Made by a program: the position numbers and the translations under genes | In this document: in pieces, positions 44,557 through 53,176 of the stretch | Layout of the letters: each line of letters starts with the position of its first letter | How positions within the stretch are numbered: position 1 is the stretch's first letter | Notes under the pieces: generated by a model | The model's input: the letters and a program-made list of their open reading frames with translations, nothing else | The model's database searches: none | Told to the model about the DNA's origin: nothing | NCBI RefSeq assembly: GCF_900167045.1 | Contig: NZ_FUXJ01000006.1 | Coordinates: 124,001 to 188,000, forward strand | Direction: 5' to 3' | DNA length: 64,000 bases | From: Legionella maceachernii | Lineage (GTDB): Bacteria; Pseudomonadota; Gammaproteobacteria; Legionellales; Legionellaceae

Positions 44557-45816
44557 GTGTTTAATGAAGACGAAATAATTCATCAGTTACACGATATTAA
44601 AGCCGCAAGTTACCATTTAATGGTTTTAGATGAGGAAACACGAACGAACGTTTTACTGAGTCTTGCGGCGCACTTGCGTCAATATTCACCAAAAATAATA
44701 AACGAAAATAAAAAAGATTTAGCATTAATGGCTAGGGAAGATCCGAGGTATGATCGCCTCTTATTGTCAGAAGAAAGAATTCTAGCGATGGCTGCGGATG
44801 TTGAAGCGATAGCTGCCCTACCCCAACCGCTTGATAGAATGCTTGAAGATAAACGAATGGCAAATGGGCTGCGCATTCAACGCGTTTCGGTGCCACTTGG
44901 AGTAATCGCTGTTATCTATGAATCAAGGCCCAATGTCACAATTGACGTTTTTGCTTTGTGCTTTAAAACCGGTAATGCTTGCGTTTTAAAGGGAGGAAAA
45001 GAGGCTCAGCACAGCAATGCAATTTTAGTTTCTCTCATTAATGAGAGTCTACGAGGGCAAGATGTCGATAACCATTCTGTTTACTTATTGCCTTCTGATC
45101 GCCGAGCACTCAATGTTCTTTTGAGTGCACGAAATTTAATTGACGTATGCATCCCTAGAGGGAGTCAAGCATTGATTAATTTTGTTCGTGAAAATGCCAA
45201 AATTCCCGTAATCGAAACGGGTGCAGGAATAGTCCATACGTATTTTGATGTGAGTGGCAGTGTGGAAAAAGGGCGTTTAGTGATTGATAATGCAAAAACT
45301 AGGCGAGTGAGCGTCTGCAATGCGTTGGATACACTCATCATCCATGAAAAACGTCTGGCGGATTTACCTCGCTTAGTGGATTTGCTCGCCGAAAAAAAAG
45401 TGGAAATTTTCGCTGATGAATTAAGTTATGAAGCGCTCAAAGCGTTTTACCCAAAGCCTTTACTTCAAAAAGCCAATAGTAAAGATTTCGGCCAAGAATT
45501 TCTTTCTTATAAAATGTCGATAAAAACCGTTTCTTCGGTGGAGGAAGCAGTCTGTCATATCATGCAATACACTTCTGGTCATAGTGAAGCAATCATTGCT
45601 GAAGATCAAAAAGCAATGACTTATTTTTTAACTCATGTGGATGCAGCTGCGGTTTATGTCAATGCGTCAACAGCCTTCACCGATGGTGGGCAATTTGGTA
45701 TGGGTGCTGAAATTGGGATTAGCACGCAGAAATTACATGCTCGGGGCCCAATGGCTTTGGCTGCGTTAACTAGTTATAAATGGATTATCTTAGGCGACGG
45801 CCATACTAGGGAATAA
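44557..45816 (+). CDS. proA: Gamma-glutamyl phosphate reductase
   Basis: This 419-residue aldehyde-dehydrogenase-fold enzyme has IAVIYESRPNVTID, KTGNACVLKGGKEA and the catalytic Cys in RRVSVCNALDTL. TDGGQFGMGAEIGIS is the C-terminal ProA mark. It reduces gamma-glutamyl phosphate to glutamate semialdehyde in proline synthesis. The GTG start has TAGGAG 6 nt upstream. Only two bases separate its stop from the SET-domain gene, so the three genes are likely one operon. Confidence 0.95.
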   Translation: MFNEDEIIHQLHDIKAASYHLMVLDEETRTNVLLSLAAHLRQYSPKIINENKKDLALMAREDPRYDRLLLSEERILAMAADVEAIAALPQPLDRMLEDKRMANGLRIQRVSVPLGVIAVIYESRPNVTIDVFALCFKTGNACVLKGGKEAQHSNAILVSLINESLRGQDVDNHSVYLLPSDRRALNVLLSARNLIDVCIPRGSQALINFVRENAKIPVIETGAGIVHTYFDVSGSVEKGRLVIDNAKTRRVSVCNALDTLIIHEKRLADLPRLVDLLAEKKVEIFADELSYEALKAFYPKPLLQKANSKDFGQEFLSYKMSIKTVSSVEEAVCHIMQYTSGHSEAIIAEDQKAMTYFLTHVDAAAVYVNASTAFTDGGQFGMGAEIGISTQKLHARGPMALAALTSYKWIILGDGHTRE

Positions 45817-45818
45817 GC

Positions 45819-46958
45819 ATGGTTAACATTATTCTAAGTAATCAAAAAAGCAATTCTACTTACAAAACTGCAGTTCTTAATCTTTCTACTGGCCAATGTG
45901 TAATCAATAATAAAAAAGAAATTGCGATAAACGAGTTAATGCAATTCGATTTTATCCATCCTTTGCTTACCGAACCATCGCTTCATTCATCGACCAATTT
46001 ATATCAATACAGCTATAACAATTTTGCTGAGTTATTATTAGCACCAAGACTTATTTATGCAACACTTATTCATGCAAAAGATCCACTGAATTGCCAATTT
46101 GATATCTTTCCTTCTCCTTCTTTTTTCAGGCTAAAAGCCATTTATAAATTATCATTTTCTCTCGATTATCGTAAGCCGGCAAAGGAAGAAATTACCATTA
46201 ACCAATTAAATGACATTGTGAGTGATTTTTCTAAATTTCAATTCCAATTTCAGGATAAATTTATTGTTAAAGCACAACTTTCTTTCAGCGATTTACCCAA
46301 TCAAATTGAGGGAGATTTACTCTATAAGACAGATGAAGTGATAAGGGAATTACTTGATCTCGCCGATCAGGTTGAGCCATTGGAGCTACGTTATATTAAT
46401 CATTTTATTGGATTTGGTGTCTATGCCCGTCAAGCGATTAATAAAGATGAGTTTGTGTTATTTTATTGTGGAATGAAAAACATAGAGCCTAAGGCAATGC
46501 ATTATTATTTTCACCCTAAAACAGATGCATTGAATATGGGAGTGGATGCGAGAGAATATGGAAATATGGCTAGATTTATCAATCATGCTCCTAGCAGCGA
46601 CGAGGAATCCACTACCGCTGCAAATCTTATTGCAATTGGCTACAACGTTTTAGGGGTGGAAGTAATAGCACTTTTCGCTTCAAGAGATATTAAAAAAGGA
46701 GAGCAGTTATTATTTGATTACAGCAAAAAATATTTTCGCCAAATGAAGCTTCTCAAATTCAATGAAAAAGGTAACGTGGTTAATTCTGATAATAAAGAAT
46801 TGCATGACAGCAATGATCAACGCATAGCGATGCTCAGAGTATTTGCGCGTCATGGTGTGAAACACGCCCTGTTCAAATTAGTCAATCGTTTCATTATTAT
46901 TGCGCTGATCATTATTGTATTGGGATTGTTTTTGAACTATAGCCAATTATTTAACTAG
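45819..46958 (+). CDS. SET-domain protein with C-terminal TM helix (candidate lysine methyltransferase)
   Basis: This 379-residue protein has an unknown N-terminal part (1-190) and a SET domain at about 190-325. Inside it are GFGVYARQAINKDEFVLFY (G-x-GV-A and SAM edge), NMARFINHAP (the RFINHS-type motif) and GEQLLFDYS, with the catalytic Tyr. The pre-SET and post-SET Cys clusters are missing. A TM helix near 355-375 ends the protein. Bacterial SET proteins include Legionella RomA, a host-chromatin methyltransferase, but also intracellular protein methyltransferases. The 2-nt spacing to proA indicates co-transcription. Confidence 0.82.
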   Translation: MVNIILSNQKSNSTYKTAVLNLSTGQCVINNKKEIAINELMQFDFIHPLLTEPSLHSSTNLYQYSYNNFAELLLAPRLIYATLIHAKDPLNCQFDIFPSPSFFRLKAIYKLSFSLDYRKPAKEEITINQLNDIVSDFSKFQFQFQDKFIVKAQLSFSDLPNQIEGDLLYKTDEVIRELLDLADQVEPLELRYINHFIGFGVYARQAINKDEFVLFYCGMKNIEPKAMHYYFHPKTDALNMGVDAREYGNMARFINHAPSSDEESTTAANLIAIGYNVLGVEVIALFASRDIKKGEQLLFDYSKKYFRQMKLLKFNEKGNVVNSDNKELHDSNDQRIAMLRVFARHGVKHALFKLVNRFIIIALIIIVLGLFLNYSQLFN

Positions 46959-48385
46959 CCTTTAATACAAACTAGCGGCTCTAATCGCGCTACTTTTCTT
47001 GCTAAATCCGCATCATGAGCAGCATTGACAACACTATTAACATCTTTATAGGCTTCGGGCGCTTCTTCAGCAACCCCCCGATAGGATCCACTGCGAATTA
47101 ATATACCTCGCTGTGCTAATTGTTCAATGATTTGTTTACCACTCCATTTTTTAGTAGCTTGATGACGACTCATCGCCCGTCCGGCTCCATGACACGCAGA
47201 ACTGAAGGAGTTCTTCTCAGCCGCTTTTGTTCCCACCAAAACATAGGAGGCTGTACCCATACTGCCACCTATAATAACCGGCTGGCCAATTTTGCCATAG
47301 TCTTTGGGTAAACTGGGATGGCCGGGCCCGAAGGCGCGTGTGGCCCCTTTACGGTGGACAAACAAGCGGGTCTTTCTACCATTTAGGTCATGCCATTCTT
47401 CTTTGCAGATATTGTGTGAAACATCGTAAACGAGTTTAATCTTTGTACCTGGCATAATATCTTGAAAGGTTTCACGCATAAAATGGGTAATAATTTCACG
47501 ATTAGCGAGTGCACAATTAGCTCCAGCGCGCATAGCACCTAAATAATTCTCGCCAAGGGGTGATTTTATGGGAGCGCAAGCTAATTCCCGGTCGGCTAAC
47601 TTAATTTCCTGTCGCTCAGCGAATAGAGTCATCGAGCGCAAATAATCCGTGCCTATTTGATGGCCTAGACCCCGAGAGCCACAGTGAATACTGACAACAA
47701 TGCTTCCTTTAGTGAGACCAAATGCAGCGGCTGCCTCTGGATAATAGATCTCGGTCACTTCTTGGATTTCGAGGTAGTGATTTCCTGAACCTAAAGTACC
47801 CATTTCTGCTTTTTGGCGTTCTTTAGCATGTTCAGACACTTTCTCAGGCAATGCCCCTTCGAGGCAGCCCTTGCTTTCGATATATTCTAAATCTTCAGGT
47901 TCCCCATAGCCTTGTTTTACCGCCCATTTAGCGCCACCTTCTAACATGGCATTCATTGTTTTTGCGTTTAAGCGAATATGGCTTTTGCTGCCAACACCCG
48001 CAGGAATTTGAGCAAATAGGGCATCAGCTAATTCTTCTTTGAAAGGTTCGAATTCACTACGATCAAGTCCTGTCGTGAGCAAGCGAACACCGCAAAGAAT
48101 ATCAAATCCAACTCCTCCTGCTGAAACAATACCGCCTTGCTCTGGATCAAAAGCAGCCACGCCGCCAATAGGAAAACCGTAGCCCCAATGAGCATCGGGC
48201 ATCGCTAAAGCACCTTTGACGATACCAGGCAATTTCGCCACATTCCTTAATTGCTCATAGACTTTTTCGTCCATTTCACTCAGTAAGGCTTCAGAAGCAA
48301 AAATAATTCCAGGAACTCTCATTGATTGATGAGGAGAAATTCGCCATTCATATTCGGTTACTTTTTCAAATAAATTCAGATCCAT
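46955..48385 (-). CDS. rtcB: RNA-splicing ligase RtcB
   Basis: This 476-residue protein has DAHWGYGFPIGGVAAFD, FDILCGVRLL with the Mn-binding Cys, HCGSRGLGHQ, and SACHGAGR with the His that becomes guanylylated. RtcB joins 2',3'-cyclic phosphate and 5'-OH RNA ends using GTP. It is full length. AGGATTAG precedes the ATG. Archease is 12 nt upstream in the same unit. The 3' ends of rtcB and the SET gene overlap by 4 nt on opposite strands. Confidence 0.96.
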   Translation of the reverse strand: MDLNLFEKVTEYEWRISPHQSMRVPGIIFASEALLSEMDEKVYEQLRNVAKLPGIVKGALAMPDAHWGYGFPIGGVAAFDPEQGGIVSAGGVGFDILCGVRLLTTGLDRSEFEPFKEELADALFAQIPAGVGSKSHIRLNAKTMNAMLEGGAKWAVKQGYGEPEDLEYIESKGCLEGALPEKVSEHAKERQKAEMGTLGSGNHYLEIQEVTEIYYPEAAAAFGLTKGSIVVSIHCGSRGLGHQIGTDYLRSMTLFAERQEIKLADRELACAPIKSPLGENYLGAMRAGANCALANREIITHFMRETFQDIMPGTKIKLVYDVSHNICKEEWHDLNGRKTRLFVHRKGATRAFGPGHPSLPKDYGKIGQPVIIGGSMGTASYVLVGTKAAEKNSFSSACHGAGRAMSRHQATKKWSGKQIIEQLAQRGILIRSGSYRGVAEEAPEAYKDVNSVVNAAHDADLARKVARLEPLVCIKG

Positions 48386-48397
48386 ATTATCTAATCC

Positions 48398-48817
48398 TCA
48401 TACATCCACAATGCACTGCGCTATCCATGTATCGTTTTCTTGATAAACTTTTAATTCGGCATAAGTTGCCCCCTTGGGGTCTACTGCAGGTTGATGCCGA
48501 TGACGATTTATTTTTTCCCCTTTAATAATTGCTTCTAATTTAAGGTTTTTGATACGTACATGAAATTCAGAAAATAACATACCTAATGTATCCATCTTAT
48601 AAATAATAGCATTTAGCCAATCTGTAAATAGAATTTCACGATCAGGTGCGGCGCACGAAATGGCAATTTTTTCAGTAGCATGAACGATATTACTGTCAGT
48701 GACTGCGTTAGTTAAAGCAAGAGCGCCCATTTCAAAAGCGCTTTCAAGAGTAGGACCAATGCCTCTTACACCGACATCAGCCTCATGAATAAAATGTTCC
48801 CATTTTCTTGTTGCCAT
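48398..48817 (-). CDS. Archease (RtcB activator)
   Basis: This 139-residue protein has the archease N-terminal metal-site motif HEADVGVRGIG. Central LFTDWLNAIIYK and C-terminal DPKGATYAELKV are also typical. Archease helps RtcB form the guanylylated intermediate and turn over more than once. Its place directly before rtcB in a two-gene unit confirms this. The rtcR regulator and rtcA cyclase of some other bacteria are not seen here. Confidence 0.92.
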   Translation of the reverse strand: MATRKWEHFIHEADVGVRGIGPTLESAFEMGALALTNAVTDSNIVHATEKIAISCAAPDREILFTDWLNAIIYKMDTLGMLFSEFHVRIKNLKLEAIIKGEKINRHRHQPAVDPKGATYAELKVYQENDTWIAQCIVDV

Positions 48818-48901
48818 TAAAGATCACCTTTGTGCTTAATCATGAATTAATCCTGTACTATTCTTTTAAAAAGAGCTGTCGCTATTTAAGGAGAATTGAT
48901 A

Positions 48902-49426
48902 GTGAGTAAAAAATCAGATAATTCCATGTTAACTGAAATTTTTTACGATAGAAAATCGGCGGAAAAGGCATATCAAGATGCCATTAGTCGTGGATATAAA
49001 GTAAAAGAAATTAATGTACTGATGTCTGAACACACACGGAAAAAATATTATGGGACTTCCAGCCATCAAATATTTTCCGACAATTTAATTGAGGATGCCG
49101 CGATTGGTGGCTCTTTAGGAGGAGTAATCGGAGGAACAATCGGTGCGATTGCAGGGTTAGGCGCGACAACCCTATTGCCTGGTTTGGGGGTGGTTGTTGG
49201 AGGACCAATTATCGCGGCACTTGCCGGCGCAGGAGCTGGCGGTATTTCGGGTGGACTTTTTGGAGCAATGGTGGGCTGGGGCTTCACTGAAGAGCAAGCC
49301 AAAATGTATGAAAAGGGAATTAAATCAGGAGGAATTGTGTTGGGGGTTAGTAAAAAAAATAAGAATTTTGTGCAACTGGAAGCTGATTGGAGAGGTAGTG
49401 AAGGCAAGGAGAAAAAGCAAAGGTAG
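48902..49426 (+). CDS. Glycine-zipper protein related to YflT/DUF1269-type stress proteins
   Basis: The product is 174 residues from GTG 48902, 8 nt after AAGGAG. The first 60 residues (EIFYDRKSAEKAYQDAISRGY) resemble the YflT/GsiB-17M heat-stress domain. Residues about 65-130 are a long Gly-Ala-rich zipper (GGSLGGVIGGTIGAIAG), which usually lies in membranes or forms oligomers. A charged tail follows. It diverges from the archease-rtcB unit, which may hint at a shared stress response. No enzymatic motif is present. Confidence 0.68.
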   Translation: MSKKSDNSMLTEIFYDRKSAEKAYQDAISRGYKVKEINVLMSEHTRKKYYGTSSHQIFSDNLIEDAAIGGSLGGVIGGTIGAIAGLGATTLLPGLGVVVGGPIIAALAGAGAGGISGGLFGAMVGWGFTEEQAKMYEKGIKSGGIVLGVSKKNKNFVQLEADWRGSEGKEKKQR

Positions 49427-49468
49427 AGAGCGACAAATCGCCTCGCTTATCTTATTCCTTCCATCCTG

Positions 49469-49490
49469 CGGCTTGTCGGCAGACAAGCCG
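49469..49490. terminator. Perfect 9-bp hairpin after the glycine-zipper gene
   Basis: CGGCTTGTC (49469-49477) and GACAAGCCG (49482-49490) pair fully around GGCA. It sits between convergent genes. No T-run follows on either side, so termination would need another factor. Confidence 0.45.
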
Positions 49491-49563
49491 TAAACGTAGA
49501 CAAAGAGCCATGTAGGAAAATTGAGTCATCGACAGACTCTAATGATCGTAACATATTTCTTTA

Positions 49564-50433
49564 TTATTCCGCGGGCTTAACCGCAAAAAACACACCGTAA
49601 CAAACCCTACCTTGCTCAAAAGCTTCCTGCATCAGTTTTATCTGCTTTGCAAAACGAAATCCACGCCAGCCTCCTATTCTTAATATTTTTAAAAAGTGAT
49701 AAGCACTCAGAAGCGATAAGCCTATGTTCCAACTTTGTTTAACAAAAGGTGACCAGTCTTCAGCCGTTTCCACAATAAAATTTTGATGATTCAATAATTG
49801 CTGATAATGATTGATTGTGGGCATGTAAGGAAGATCAAAGGCAAGGCATAAATTTTGATATTTTTTGGCGTATTCTCCTGCGTACTCTTCTTCGCTTGAA
49901 CACCAAGTTGCCAGGAGTAACTTTCCTCCTGGTTTCAGCACACGAAAGGCTTCTTGGATAAATAAATTTTTATCGAAAAATTGCTCACAGCTTTCTAATG
50001 ACCACACGATGTCAAAAGAGTTATTTTCGATACTTTTCAGCTCCAGAGCATCTTCGACTTTAAAAGTGACAGTGTTAATATTTTGTTCTTGAGCTTGCTG
50101 AAAAGCAATGGCCACTTGTTTAGAACTAAGGGTAATGCCAGTAACAATGGCCTGATAATTTTGAGCCAAGTAGAGGCTGCTGCCACCCATACCACAGCCT
50201 ACATCTAGGATTTTATTGTTTCGAGCTATTTTGAGCTTATCAGCTAATTTTTTTATTAATTTTTCTTGTGCTTCATTTGGGGTAATCACTTGGGAATCTT
50301 CATAATACCCATGATGAATATGAGGTCCCCAAACCAAGCGCCAGCCCTCCGATAATTGATCCCAAAAATTTGCAATTTTACGCGTTATTTTCTCACGATG
50401 GAGAATGAAAGGCTGGTCGGTTCTGATAGGCAT
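49564..50433 (-). CDS. SAM-dependent methyltransferase, tocopherol/UbiE-like
   Basis: This 289-residue class I methyltransferase has an N-terminal WGPHIHHGYYED, typical of tocopherol C-methyltransferase-like enzymes. Motif I is ILDVGCGMGGSSLYLA, motif II WSLESCEQF, and motif III RVLKPGGKLLLATW. Substrates in this family include tocopherols, sterols and small amines. No pathway partner is adjacent, so the substrate is unknown. It stands alone on the minus strand. Confidence 0.82.
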   Translation of the reverse strand: MPIRTDQPFILHREKITRKIANFWDQLSEGWRLVWGPHIHHGYYEDSQVITPNEAQEKLIKKLADKLKIARNNKILDVGCGMGGSSLYLAQNYQAIVTGITLSSKQVAIAFQQAQEQNINTVTFKVEDALELKSIENNSFDIVWSLESCEQFFDKNLFIQEAFRVLKPGGKLLLATWCSSEEEYAGEYAKKYQNLCLAFDLPYMPTINHYQQLLNHQNFIVETAEDWSPFVKQSWNIGLSLLSAYHFLKILRIGGWRGFRFAKQIKLMQEAFEQGRVCYGVFFAVKPAE

Positions 50434-50586
50434 AATCCTTATCCTGTTTTTGATTGTTTTTATTAATGTTCTTCGCTAAGGATACAAGCCAAATTTAAGT
50501 AAGTCTATCGTCTTTTTTGCATTTAATTTTGCATTTTTATCAGTTTGAAAATAAAATAGACAGCCATTCTCTAATGCGAATTAACG

Positions 50587-52002
50587 ATGCAATTGTTGCG
50601 GTTCTCCAGTTATACTTTCAATGTGGTTGGATGGTTAGTAGCCTTAATTCTTCCGGCTTTTCTTGTTTATCTTTTGCAAGAGACAACAATGAATTGGGCT
50701 TGCACTAATTTTGTTGTCATTTTCTCAGCTGCACTTGTTATGTGGATTTTCCGTTTGCTACCCGAATATGTGCCCGCGGTTTTTGTGATTTTGGCCACCA
50801 TGTTATTAGGATTAGCACAACAAACGGTGCTCTTATCGGGGTTTGGTTCAGACAGCTTTTTTTTAGCCTTGGGTGTGTTTGGGATCGGTGCTGTTTTAGT
50901 AAAATCTCGCCTTTTTTATCGGTTATCTTTACTGATTTTGAATCATTTACCTAAGAATAAATTTTTACTCCAAATCGTTTTATTTGTTATTGGTGTTTTA
51001 CTCACACCTGTAATGACGGCTCAGAGCGCTCGGGTGTCACTGATTGCCCCCTTGCTTGAAAACATGCGAAAAACCGCAGGACTTAGTCCCCGCAGTATTG
51101 CTGCCAATAGCCTTGCTTGTTCAGCATTTAATGGATGTATTTTATTATCCGTCATGTTTTTAACGGGCAAATCAAGTAATTTTGTCCTTTATGGCATGCT
51201 CTCCGAGCAAACGCAATGGCAATTTGGCTGGATGAATTGGCTTATTGTGTCTTCTGTTCCAGGAGCCTTATTGGTGCTGGCTTTTTTTACCTTACTTTCT
51301 TTGAAATTCCGTAGCCAAGATTCCTTAGTGGTTAACCGGTTAGCAATCAAGCGTGAACTTTATTTAATGGGTAGTTTAACCATTCATGAATGGGCTGCCA
51401 TTTTAAGTATTGTCGCTTTGATTTTAGGATTGGCGTTTTCGTCTTTGCACCAAATTCCAAGTGCTTGGATTAGCTTTGCAATCTTCTTTATTTTGCTAAC
51501 TTCAGGGGTGTTAAACAAAGATGATTTTAAAAATGGTATTAATTGGCCCTTTCTCTTTTATCTGGGGGCAATCATTGGCATCATGCGCTGCGTCCAAGAG
51601 ATTGGGATCGAAGCATGGATTATTAATTATTTGTCTTGGCTTGGTGATATTGCTTATGAACAGCAAATTATTTTTATCATTTTAGTGTATGTAGTGAGTT
51701 GGTTAGGTGGCTTATTGTTCGGTACCATGGCTGCCCCCGCCTTGATGTTTACTCTTTTAATGCCTGTTGCACAGCAAGCGTTGATTAATACTTGGCTGGT
51801 GGCCTTCGTTATTTTAATGGCTACCGAAGCCTGGGTTTTTCCTTATCAATCAAGCTATTATTTGTGTTTTGAAGAGTGGGCGCGAGGAAATAATGCTTAT
51901 GATTTAAGGAAAACGCTGTCCGTTAATGCATGGTTTTCTGTTTTACGCCTCGTTGCAATTCTGCTTAGCATTCCATTCTGGCGGAAAATTGGGGTGTTAT
52001 GA
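50587..52002 (+). CDS. DASS/SLC13-family anion symporter
   Basis: This 471-residue membrane protein has about 12 TM segments. It has the ArsP/CitT style repeat: TPVMTAQSARVSLIAPLLE near residue 140 and LFGTMAAPALMFTLLMP near 375 form the two internally related SNT-type loops. Members carry dicarboxylates, sulfate or other anions with Na+. Its stop overlaps the next gene by 4 nt (ATGA), linking it to a substrate-binding-type protein, an unusual partner for this class. Confidence 0.8.
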   Translation: MQLLRFSSYTFNVVGWLVALILPAFLVYLLQETTMNWACTNFVVIFSAALVMWIFRLLPEYVPAVFVILATMLLGLAQQTVLLSGFGSDSFFLALGVFGIGAVLVKSRLFYRLSLLILNHLPKNKFLLQIVLFVIGVLLTPVMTAQSARVSLIAPLLENMRKTAGLSPRSIAANSLACSAFNGCILLSVMFLTGKSSNFVLYGMLSEQTQWQFGWMNWLIVSSVPGALLVLAFFTLLSLKFRSQDSLVVNRLAIKRELYLMGSLTIHEWAAILSIVALILGLAFSSLHQIPSAWISFAIFFILLTSGVLNKDDFKNGINWPFLFYLGAIIGIMRCVQEIGIEAWIINYLSWLGDIAYEQQIIFIILVYVVSWLGGLLFGTMAAPALMFTLLMPVAQQALINTWLVAFVILMATEAWVFPYQSSYYLCFEEWARGNNAYDLRKTLSVNAWFSVLRLVAILLSIPFWRKIGVL

Positions 52003-53090
52003 AGATCAAATATCTTACAACCTTATGCACGGGCCTATTTTTATTGGTTGTGTTCTCTTTCCTAGGTTATCAACGATTACATAAACCACGAATTTTTGTC
52101 TTGCATAGTTACAATGCTAATATGCCTTGGGTGCAAAGTTTGAATCAAGGGATAAGGACAGTTTTTGGTGATAAAGCATATATAAGCTTACGTTATTATT
52201 ACATGGATGCTAAGCATCATAATTCCAAAGAGTATTTAGAACGGGTTTCTAAAGCGATTAAAACGACAATAGAAGCTTGGCGCCCCGATATTCTTATCGC
52301 CTTTGATGATGATGCTCAGGATATGGCAGTGCGAGAATTTGGGTATTCAACGAACATTAAAGTTATTCTTGCTGGCATTACTGATTCTAAACGTTGGCTC
52401 GAGTATGACAGTACACCTAACATCACAGGCATCACTGAGCAAATACCCGTGAAAGCCATACGCGAAATTTTATCGTTGATGTTCCGCAATCAAAAACGCA
52501 TCTATTATTTGTCAGATGATTCTAAAGCAGCTAAGACTTTGGATAAATCCATCATGAAAGAAGACTGGGGATCTTATGGATTAGTTGCTCATAAACGGGT
52601 AAAAACGTTTGCTCAATGGAAAGCAGCAGTATTCGAAGCCGAAAGAAAAGCGGATATTTTACTGGTTTCTGTTTATCAAACGATCATGGAGGGTAACAGA
52701 GAAATTGATTCGAAGCGGTTAGTGCGATGGATGAATGAGCACAGCCACATTCCGGTGGTTGGGGTTTATGAGTCTTTCATTATAGATGGAGGAATGTTAG
52801 CCATTGCCATTTCAAGTATGGAGCAGGGATATACTGCCGCATGGTTAGCGCTAAACATTATAGAAAAGAAGTTAACCATTCAAGAAATTCCCTTGTTGCA
52901 TGGAAAAACATTCTCTCTTTTTATGCAAAAGGAAACCTTGCTTAAGCGGTTCCCTTATGTGCATATCCCTGTGATCCTTGATGCCTTTTCTAAATCGCAA
53001 TGGAGTTTGGATAGACTCTCTTCTCCAGGTATGGATCTCTCTGACATAGGACGATTACGTCTAAAAACAATTCATTCTGCAAAAAATTGA
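51999..53090 (+). CDS. Periplasmic ABC_sub_bind-type solute-binding protein
   Basis: This 363-residue protein has an N-terminal hydrophobic anchor (LCTGLFLLVVFSFLGY) and a two-lobed binding-protein body. FVLHSYNANMPWVQSL and ILAGITDSKRWL are like the TrpX/ABC_sub_bind family and the extracellular sensor parts of some kinases. It has no Lys-Cys lipobox, so it is anchored or periplasmic. It is coupled to the DASS permease rather than to ABC permease genes. It may present ligand to the permease or sense it. Confidence 0.75.
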   Translation: MKIKYLTTLCTGLFLLVVFSFLGYQRLHKPRIFVLHSYNANMPWVQSLNQGIRTVFGDKAYISLRYYYMDAKHHNSKEYLERVSKAIKTTIEAWRPDILIAFDDDAQDMAVREFGYSTNIKVILAGITDSKRWLEYDSTPNITGITEQIPVKAIREILSLMFRNQKRIYYLSDDSKAAKTLDKSIMKEDWGSYGLVAHKRVKTFAQWKAAVFEAERKADILLVSVYQTIMEGNREIDSKRLVRWMNEHSHIPVVGVYESFIIDGGMLAIAISSMEQGYTAAWLALNIIEKKLTIQEIPLLHGKTFSLFMQKETLLKRFPYVHIPVILDAFSKSQWSLDRLSSPGMDLSDIGRLRLKTIHSAKN

Positions 53091-53131
53091 TTTGTCTAAA
53101 CGAATGCTAATTTTTTGGTAATGATCCTCCA

Positions 53132-53151
53132 TTCCCGCGTTCAAGCGGGAA
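53132..53151. terminator. Hairpin between convergent genes
   Basis: TTCCCGC (53132-53138) and GCGGGAA (53145-53151) form a 7-bp stem with a 6-nt loop, located between two convergent genes. There is no T-tract. It is a weak terminator candidate. Confidence 0.35.
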
Positions 53152-53176
53152 CATAGAGTAAAGAGGACGTGAGCGA

